Source: Streptomyces liliifuscus
GTDB lineage: Bacteria > Actinomycetota > Actinomycetes > Streptomycetales > Streptomycetaceae
Length of the DNA: 64,000 nucleotides
Assembly (NCBI RefSeq): GCF_016598615.1
Contig: NZ_CP066831.1
Coordinates: 6,448,001-6,512,000, forward strand
Reading direction: 5' to 3'
In this document: positions 58,738 through 64,000 of the stretch, piece after piece
Numbering within the stretch: the stretch's first letter is position 1
How the letters are laid out: every line of letters starts with the position of its first letter
Notes under the pieces: model-generated
The model's database searches: none
The model's input: the letters and a program-made list of their open reading frames with translations, nothing else
Told to the model about the DNA's origin: nothing
Translations under genes and position numbers: made by a program

Positions 58738-59249
58738 CGAGCGCGGTGCTGCGCGAGATGCGCTGGTGGGACATCGAGCCCGTGCTGGAGCTCGAGAAGG
58801 ACCTCTTCCCCGAGGACGCCTGGTCGCGGGGCATGTTCTGGTCGGACCTGGCCCATGCGCGGGGGCCCGGGGCGACTCGGCGGTACGTCGTGGCCGAGAT
58901 CCCGTCCGGGTCCGGGGGCGGTGCGCGGATCGTGGGGTACGGCGGGCTCGCCGCCGCCGGGGACGTCGGTGACGTACAGACCATCGCCGTCGCCCGCGAG
59001 CACTGGGGCACCGGCCTCGGCGCGCAGATACTGACCGAACTGCTGCGGGCCGCGACCGCGTTCGAGTGCGCCGAGGTGATGCTCGAATGCCGCGTCGACA
59101 ACATCCGCGCCCAGAAGCTGTACGAGCGCTTCGGGTTCGAGGCCATCGGATTCCGGCGCGGCTACTACCAGCCGGGGAACGTGGACGCGCTCGTCATGCG
59201 ACTCAACGACCCATCGACATCCGTACAAGGAACCGAGATCAATGGCTGA
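58734..59249 (+). CDS. rimI: Ribosomal protein S18-alanine N-acetyltransferase
   Basis: RimI acetylates the N-terminal alanine of S18. A GNAT enzyme of 171 aa: TIAVAREHWGTGLGAQILTE is the acetyl-CoA-binding motif A; MLECRVDNIRAQKLYERFGF is the motif B region. The GTG start overlaps the tsaB stop by four bases. It overlaps tsaD by 8 bases. Confidence 0.92.
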   Translation: MTSAVLREMRWWDIEPVLELEKDLFPEDAWSRGMFWSDLAHARGPGATRRYVVAEIPSGSGGGARIVGYGGLAAAGDVGDVQTIAVAREHWGTGLGAQILTELLRAATAFECAEVMLECRVDNIRAQKLYERFGFEAIGFRRGYYQPGNVDALVMRLNDPSTSVQGTEING

Positions 59250-60357
59250 CGAACCGCTCGTCCTCGGCATCGAGACCTCCTGCGACGAGACCGGCGTCGG
59301 CATCGTCCGCGGCAGGACCCTGCTCGCGGACGCGATCGCGTCCAGCGTCGACGAGCACGCGCGCTTCGGCGGAGTGGTGCCCGAAGTCGCGTCCCGTGCG
59401 CACCTGGAGGCGATGGTCCCCACCATCGAGCGGGCGCTGAAGGAGGCGGGCGTCAGCGCGAGGGACCTGGACGGGATCGCCGTCACCGCGGGCCCCGGGC
59501 TCGCGGGCGCGCTGCTCGTCGGGGTGTCGGCGGCGAAGGCGTACGCGTACGCGCTGGGCAAGCCGCTGTACGGGGTCAACCACCTCGCCTCGCACATCTG
59601 CGTGGACCAGTTGGAGCACGGGGCGCTGCCCGAGCCGACCATGGCGCTGCTCGTCTCCGGCGGGCACTCCTCGCTGCTGCTCTCCTCGGACATCACGAGT
59701 GACGTACGGCCGATGGGCGCGACCATCGACGACGCGGCCGGTGAGGCCTTCGACAAGATCGCGCGAGTGCTGAACCTCGGCTTCCCCGGCGGGCCTGTCA
59801 TCGACCGGTACGCCAAGGAGGGGGACCCGGGTGCCATCGCCTTCCCGCGCGGGCTCACCGGGCCGCGGGACCCCGCGTACGACTTCTCGTTCTCCGGGCT
59901 GAAGACCGCCGTGGCTCGGTGGATCGAGGCCAAGCGGGCGGCCGGGGAGGATGTGCCGGTGCGGGATGTGGCCGCGTCCTTCCAGGAGGCCGTCGTCGAC
60001 GTGCTGACGCGCAAGGCGGTACGGGCCTGTCGTGACGAGGGTGTCGACCACCTGATGATCGGTGGGGGAGTCGCCGCGAACTCGCGGCTGCGGGTGCTTG
60101 CGCAGGAGCGGTGTGAGGCCGCGGGGATTCGGCTGCGGGTGCCGCGGCCGAAGTTGTGTACGGACAATGGGGCGATGGTTGCCGCGTTGGGGGCGGAGAT
60201 GGTTGCGCGGGGGCGGGCCGCGTCAGACTGGGATCTGTCCGCGGATTCCTCGTTGCCGGTTACTGACACGCATGTGCCTGGGCAGGCGCATTCACATTCC
60301 CATTCGCATGGTCATGATCATGTGCATGAGGTCAGTAAGGGCAATCTGTACTCATGA
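59242..60357 (+). CDS. tsaD: tRNA t6A threonylcarbamoyltransferase TsaD with His-rich tail
   Basis: TsaD transfers the threonylcarbamoyl group to A37 of ANN-decoding tRNAs. The 371-aa protein has LGIETSCDETGVGIV, the metal-binding HLASHICVDQ and GGHSSLLL. The C-terminal tail is HSHSHSHGHDHVHE followed by VSKGNLYS, which adds an unusual cluster of seven His in 14 residues. The gene overlaps rimI at its start and the next small gene at its end (ATGA). Confidence 0.97.
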   Translation: MADEPLVLGIETSCDETGVGIVRGRTLLADAIASSVDEHARFGGVVPEVASRAHLEAMVPTIERALKEAGVSARDLDGIAVTAGPGLAGALLVGVSAAKAYAYALGKPLYGVNHLASHICVDQLEHGALPEPTMALLVSGGHSSLLLSSDITSDVRPMGATIDDAAGEAFDKIARVLNLGFPGGPVIDRYAKEGDPGAIAFPRGLTGPRDPAYDFSFSGLKTAVARWIEAKRAAGEDVPVRDVAASFQEAVVDVLTRKAVRACRDEGVDHLMIGGGVAANSRLRVLAQERCEAAGIRLRVPRPKLCTDNGAMVAALGAEMVARGRAASDWDLSADSSLPVTDTHVPGQAHSHSHSHGHDHVHEVSKGNLYS

Positions 60358-60608
60358 CTGTTGCGTTGATGTGGGAGGCGCGGGCTGTTGAGGGGCGGGG
60401 GGAGGAACTGCTCGCCTGGGTGAGGGGGCAGGACCTCCCGGCGCGGCCCCTGCGTCGGGAGGTCCTGCGGGCTCCGGGGGATCGGGTGCTCGTCATTACG
60501 TGGTGGGATGCCGCGTATGAGTCCGAGCTGCCTGAGTTGCCGGAGCCGGCTGGGGAGTTGGTTGCGCGGGCTGTTCATCGGTGGCGGTTCGAGTCCCTCG
60601 ACGGGTAG
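60354..60608 (+). CDS. Small protein coupled to tsaD
   Basis: An 84-aa protein (MTVALMWEARAVEGRGEELL, ending HRWRFESLDG) whose ATG overlaps the tsaD stop. The pattern (short strand, helix EGRGEELLAWVRGQ, strand VLVITWWD, second helix, strand VHRWRFES) is compatible with a ferredoxin-like or monooxygenase-type (ABM) fold, but I do not recognise a family. Coupling to tsaD suggests co-expression only. Confidence 0.65.
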   Translation: MTVALMWEARAVEGRGEELLAWVRGQDLPARPLRREVLRAPGDRVLVITWWDAAYESELPELPEPAGELVARAVHRWRFESLDG

Positions 60609-60641
60609 GGGTTCCGGGGGTGTTTGTCGGGTGCCGGCCGG

Positions 60642-60701
60642 TGGGGGCTGGTCGCGCAGTTCCCCGCGCCCCTAAAAGATTGCGCCGTTCCCCGCGCCCC
60701 T
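60642..60701 (+). repeat. Two dispersed repeat units
   Basis: Units at 60642-60673 and 60681-60701 (first GTGGGGGCTGGTCGCGCAGT and so on, second the short GCGCCGTTCCCCGCGCCCCT form). The CTA at the end (60700-60702) is the complement of the TAG stop of the convergent GH3 gene, the same arrangement as at 45610. Confidence 0.75.
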
Positions 60702-63009
60702 AGGGCGCCTCCGTTTCCCTTGAAGCGCAGTGCAGGCGGCGGTTTGGGCCCAGTTGGCGTTCCGGGCCCGTCAGGGTTATGTGGGTCGTGTGGTGGGTGG
60801 TTGTGCTGGAGCTGCCCAGGCGGAGTTCCAAGGCGCCTGGTTCCACGATGCGTTGGCCCCTCCCGTCCGTGAACGCCGAAAGGTCCGGGTGGAAGGTGAA
60901 AGTGATGCGGCGGGCCTTGCCGGGGGGCAGGGTGAGGCGGTGGTAGGCGATCAGGCGGACGTCGGGGCGGGTTACGCGGGCCACCGGGTCGTGGAGGTAG
61001 AGCTGGACCACCTCCGTGCCTTCTCGGGGGCCCGTGTTGCGGACCGTGACCGACACGTCGTACGAGTCGTCCGTGCCGATCTCCGTCTCGTCCCGGTCCT
61101 CGAAGTCCTCCCAGATGAAGTCCGTGTAGCCGAGGCCGTGACCGAAGGGGTGCAGGGGGGTCGGGTCGAGGTTGCTCACCGTGCCGGCCAGGCCCAGTGG
61201 GGGCTGGAGGTAGGTCCACGGCTGGCCGCCGGGCTCCTGCGGGACGCTCACGGGGAGCCTGCCCGAGGGGTTCACGCGGCCCGACAGCACTCCTGCCACT
61301 GCCGGGCCGCCCTCCTCCCCCGGGAAGAACGCCTGGACCGAGGCGGCCAGTTGGTTGTGCCAGCGGCCCAGCGCGTACGGGCGGCCGGTGAGCAGGACCA
61401 GGACGACCGGGGTGCCGGTGGCCGTCAGGGTGTCCAGCAACTTGGCCTGTACGCCCGGGAGTTGTAGGTCCCCCACGTCACAGCCCTCGCCCGATGTGCC
61501 CCTGCCGAAGAGGCCCGCCCGGTCACCCAGTACCGCCACGCAGACGTCCGCCTCGGCGGAGCGTGCCACCGCCTCCGCGAAGCCCGAGGTGTCCGGGTCC
61601 GTGGTGTCGCAGCCCTCGGTGAACGTGACCTTGGCGTCGGGGAGTTCGGTGCGCAGGGACTCCAGGAGAGTAGGGATCTCGATGCCCATCGGCCGGTCGG
61701 GGTGGTTGATGCCCACGTGCGAGGGGAACGAGTAGCAGCCCAGCATGGCGAGGGCGTCGGCGGCGCGCGGGCCGACCACGGCGATCCGGGTGTCGGGGGC
61801 GAGGGGGAGCAGGCCGTCCGGGTTGGAGAGCAGGACGACGGACTCCTCGGCGAGGCGGCGGGCCAGCACCCGGTTCGCGGTCGAGTCCAGGTCGATCGGG
61901 CCGGTCGGCTCGGGGGTCCAGTCCTCGTCCAGCAGGCCCAGTTCGCACTTCTGGCGCAGCACCCGGGCGGCTGCCCGGTCCACCAGGGACTCGGGGATCG
62001 TGCCCGCGCGTACCGCCTCGACCAGCGGGTCGCCGTAGCAGCGGAGGGTGGGGAGTTCGACGTCGATGCCGGCCGCCAGGGCCGCGTGGGCGGCCTGAGC
62101 CTTCGTGCCCGCGACCCGGTGCAGGGTCTCCAGGAAGCCGACGCCGAAGTAGTCGGACACGACCGTGCCCGTGAACTGCCATTGGTCCCGCAGGAGTTCG
62201 GTCAGCAGATACGGGTCCGAGGACGCGGGCACGCCGTCCGTGTCCGTGTACGCGGCCATCACCGAGCGGGCCCCGCCCTCGCGCAGCGCGAACTCGAACG
62301 GCGGCAGGGTGATGTCGGCGAACTCGCGCACACCGGCTCGTACGGGGGCGAGGTTGCGGGCGCCCGCGGAGGACGCGTACCCCGCGAAGTGCTTGAGCGT
62401 GGCGACGACTCCGGCGGACTCCAGGCCGCGGACGTAGGCCGCGCCGATCGTGCCGACCAGGTACGGGTCCTCGCCGATGGTCTCCTCGACGCGGCCCCAG
62501 CGGGGGTCCCGTACGACGTCCAGGACGGGGGCCAGGCCCTGGTGGACGCCGACCGAGGCGAGGTCCCGGCCGATGCGGTGGGCCATCTCCTCGACGAGGT
62601 CGGGGTCGAAGGTGGCGCCCCAGGCCAGGGGGACCGGGTACGCGGTGGCGCCCCAGGCGGTGAAGCCCGCAAGGCACTCCTCGTGGGCGACGGCCGGGAT
62701 GCCGAAGCGGCCGGCCTCGGCGATACGGCGCTGGGCGCGGGCCAGTGCCTGCGCGCCGAGCGCCGGGTCCACGGGGGCCGAGCCGAAGGAGCGGGTCAGC
62801 TGGCCGAGGCCGTGGGTGATCAGCTCGTCCCAGTCGTAGTCCGAGGTCATCTCCAGCTGGTTCGGGGCGACTCCGTCGCCGTCCGTGGCGGCTCCTACCC
62901 ACACGCCGTACAGCTGGGCGGTCTTCTCCTCCAGGGTCATCCGGGCGAGCAGGTCGTCGACCCGGGCCTCGGCGGGCAGGGCGGGATCACGCCAGGGGGC
63001 GGTGGTCAT
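60700..63009 (-). CDS. GH3 glycoside hydrolase (beta-glucosidase or beta-xylosidase)
   Basis: A cytosolic-looking 769-aa enzyme that would split short oligosaccharides taken up by the adjoining transporter. It has the GH3 N-terminal barrel (LDVVRDPRWGRVEETIGEDP; LKHFAGY with Lys206-His207; nucleophile Asp286 in GTVVSDYFGV), the alpha/beta sandwich (VVGPRAADALAMLGCYSFPS) and a C-terminal fibronectin type III domain. ATG 63009 is chosen since AGGAG precedes it; a longer start at 63045 overlaps the transporter gene. It has no signal peptide. Cellobiose or xylobiose are equally possible substrates from sequence alone. Confidence 0.9.
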   Translation of the reverse strand: MTTAPWRDPALPAEARVDDLLARMTLEEKTAQLYGVWVGAATDGDGVAPNQLEMTSDYDWDELITHGLGQLTRSFGSAPVDPALGAQALARAQRRIAEAGRFGIPAVAHEECLAGFTAWGATAYPVPLAWGATFDPDLVEEMAHRIGRDLASVGVHQGLAPVLDVVRDPRWGRVEETIGEDPYLVGTIGAAYVRGLESAGVVATLKHFAGYASSAGARNLAPVRAGVREFADITLPPFEFALREGGARSVMAAYTDTDGVPASSDPYLLTELLRDQWQFTGTVVSDYFGVGFLETLHRVAGTKAQAAHAALAAGIDVELPTLRCYGDPLVEAVRAGTIPESLVDRAAARVLRQKCELGLLDEDWTPEPTGPIDLDSTANRVLARRLAEESVVLLSNPDGLLPLAPDTRIAVVGPRAADALAMLGCYSFPSHVGINHPDRPMGIEIPTLLESLRTELPDAKVTFTEGCDTTDPDTSGFAEAVARSAEADVCVAVLGDRAGLFGRGTSGEGCDVGDLQLPGVQAKLLDTLTATGTPVVLVLLTGRPYALGRWHNQLAASVQAFFPGEEGGPAVAGVLSGRVNPSGRLPVSVPQEPGGQPWTYLQPPLGLAGTVSNLDPTPLHPFGHGLGYTDFIWEDFEDRDETEIGTDDSYDVSVTVRNTGPREGTEVVQLYLHDPVARVTRPDVRLIAYHRLTLPPGKARRITFTFHPDLSAFTDGRGQRIVEPGALELRLGSSSTTTHHTTHITLTGPERQLGPNRRLHCASRETEAP

Positions 63010-63041
63010 GAAACTCCTGTCGGGGTCAGAGTCGAGTGGGT

Positions 63042-63947
63042 TCACTTGCCGCCCACGCCCATCAGGCCGCCCACCAGGGCTCGGCGGGCCACCAGGTACA
63101 CGGCGAAGATGGGGATGCCGGAGAGGACCACCGAGGCGAGCAGGGCGGGGATGTTCACGCCGAACTGGCTCACGTAGTTGAAGAGTCCGAGGGTCAGGAC
63201 GCGTGGGCCGTCGGACTGGGTGAAGATCAGCGGGAAGAGGAAGCCGTTCCAGGCCTGGAGCGCCGCGAAGATGACGACCGTGCTGATGCCGCCCTTGGCC
63301 AGCGGGACGGCGAGCTGGAACAGCATCCGCTGCGGGGAGGCGCCGTCCAGGGCCATCGCCTCGTACAGGTCCTCCGAGACGTCCCGCAGGGTGCCGACGA
63401 GGACGAGGACCGAGACCGGCATCGCGAAGGCCGCGGTCGGCAGGATGACCGCCAACAGGCTGTCGTACAGGTTGAGTTTGGCGATCAGGAGGTAGAGGGG
63501 GACCACGACCGCCTGGGCCGGGATCGCCACGCCGAGGAGGAACAGCCGGAAGGCGAGGCCCGACCAGCGGTTGCGGGTACGGACGGCGACGTACGCGATC
63601 GGGACGGACAGGCCGAGGACGATGGCCACGACCGCGACGGCCACGATCGCGGTGTTGCTGAGCAGATGGCCGAAGCCGCTGTTCAGCACGGTGTTGTAGT
63701 TGTCGAGCGTCGGACTCGTGGGCGGGTTCAGCGGGTTGCCGGTGAGTGCCTTGTCCTGGCTGGTGAGCGAGGCCGACAGCATCGCGTAGATCGGGACGAG
63801 GACGATCGCGAGCCAGATGACCGAGCCGAGGCCCGAGACGGGGTTGCCTCGCCTGGTCCAGTGCTTGCGGCGGCGTCGTGGGGGCGGTGGCGTGGGGCGC
63901 TCCTCGGTCTTCGCGGGACGCGGACGCGGCAATGTGTCGTGTGACAC
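63042..63947 (-). CDS. ABC sugar transporter permease, MalG type
   Basis: A 301-aa permease with a Pro/Arg-rich cytosolic head and six helices. The EAA loop EAMALDGASPQRMLFQLAVP, which binds the ATPase, identifies it as the second permease of a CUT1-type carbohydrate importer. GTG start on the minus strand. It is upstream of the GH3 gene with a 32-base spacer, so import and hydrolysis are co-expressed. No gene for the ATPase is in the window; streptomycete importers often share MsiK. Confidence 0.92.
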   Translation of the reverse strand: MSHDTLPRPRPAKTEERPTPPPPRRRRKHWTRRGNPVSGLGSVIWLAIVLVPIYAMLSASLTSQDKALTGNPLNPPTSPTLDNYNTVLNSGFGHLLSNTAIVAVAVVAIVLGLSVPIAYVAVRTRNRWSGLAFRLFLLGVAIPAQAVVVPLYLLIAKLNLYDSLLAVILPTAAFAMPVSVLVLVGTLRDVSEDLYEAMALDGASPQRMLFQLAVPLAKGGISTVVIFAALQAWNGFLFPLIFTQSDGPRVLTLGLFNYVSQFGVNIPALLASVVLSGIPIFAVYLVARRALVGGLMGVGGK

Positions 63948-63951
63948 TCCG

Positions 63952-64000
63952 TCACATCCCTTCGCGGGTGCTGCGCATGCTGCCGAAGCCGGTCAGCCGC
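63952..64000 (-). CDS. C-terminal end of an upstream gene, probably the partner permease
   Basis: Reading the minus strand, the frame RLTGFGSMRSTREGM ends at TGA (63952-63954), 4 bases before the MalG-type start. Only 15 residues are in the window. By operon logic it is the MalF-type permease, but the residues alone cannot prove it. Confidence 0.4.
   Translation of the reverse strand, partial: RLTGFGSMRSTREGM

Overview
The window is chromosomal DNA from a high-GC actinomycete, almost certainly a Streptomyces. The evidence is the very high G+C at third codon positions, frequent GTG starts, ribosomal proteins with actinomycete-type extensions (L23, S9, L17), and the order of the str, S10, spc and alpha ribosomal operons followed by truA, rplM-rpsI, glmM, coaA, glmS, acpS, alr and the tsaE/tsaB/rimI/tsaD block. 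I do not name a species.

Layout. (1) 1-4450: str operon, rpsL-rpsG-fusA-tuf, closed by a strong terminator. (2) 4450-14600: an accessory stretch between the str and S10 operons. It holds a translationally coupled ECF sigma factor and membrane protein, a secreted xylan-degrading pair (a frameshifted GH115 alpha-glucuronidase and a GH10 xylanase) separated by a six-unit 14-bp tandem repeat, and a divergent pair of large proteins that look like secretion-system cargo. One carries an N-terminal signature like that of proteins linked to contractile injection systems. The other looks like a WXG-type (T7SS) polymorphic toxin with a candidate immunity gene. (3) 14600-31800: S10-spc-alpha block from rpsJ to rplQ, with secY, adk, map, infA, rpmJ and rpoA. 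(4) 31830-40400: truA, then a five-gene, mostly translationally coupled glycan operon: a processive GT2 synthase resembling cellulose synthase, a GH26 lipoprotein, two GT-C (GT39/GT83-like) membrane glycosyltransferases and a polyprenyl-phosphate mannose synthase. (5) 40430-42800: a divergent pair, a membrane-anchored secreted protein and a GT87-like mannosyltransferase, both apparently read from leaderless promoters. (6) 42800-60610: housekeeping genes rplM-rpsI, glmM, DUF389, coaA, glmS, acpS, nnr, L,D-transpeptidase, alr, alpha/beta hydrolase and the t6A block, with small hypothetical genes and Rpn-like gene remnants between them. (7) 60700-64000: minus-strand sugar-utilisation operon, a GH3 glycosidase and ABC sugar permeases, running off the window.

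How the genes work together. Most of the window is translation machinery plus cell-wall precursor supply: GlmS and GlmM for UDP-GlcNAc, Alr for D-alanine and an L,D-transpeptidase for crosslinking. The accessory content is mainly carbohydrate-active (xylan breakdown, exopolysaccharide assembly, GH3 plus sugar uptake) and interbacterial conflict. The best candidate for an undescribed system is the five-gene glycan operon at 32914-40301. The Dpm1-like enzyme would supply the lipid-linked sugar that GT-C enzymes use, the GT2 synthase would extrude the backbone, and the GH26 lipoprotein would trim it outside the membrane. The toxin-like locus at 10332-14591 is the second.

A short repeat (core GCGCAGTTCCCCGCGCCCCT) recurs at seven intergenic sites, usually at gene ends, several times beside terminator-like hairpins, and at 51117-51258 as a 43-bp inverted repeat. 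I saw no tRNA, rRNA, CRISPR array or intact insertion sequence.
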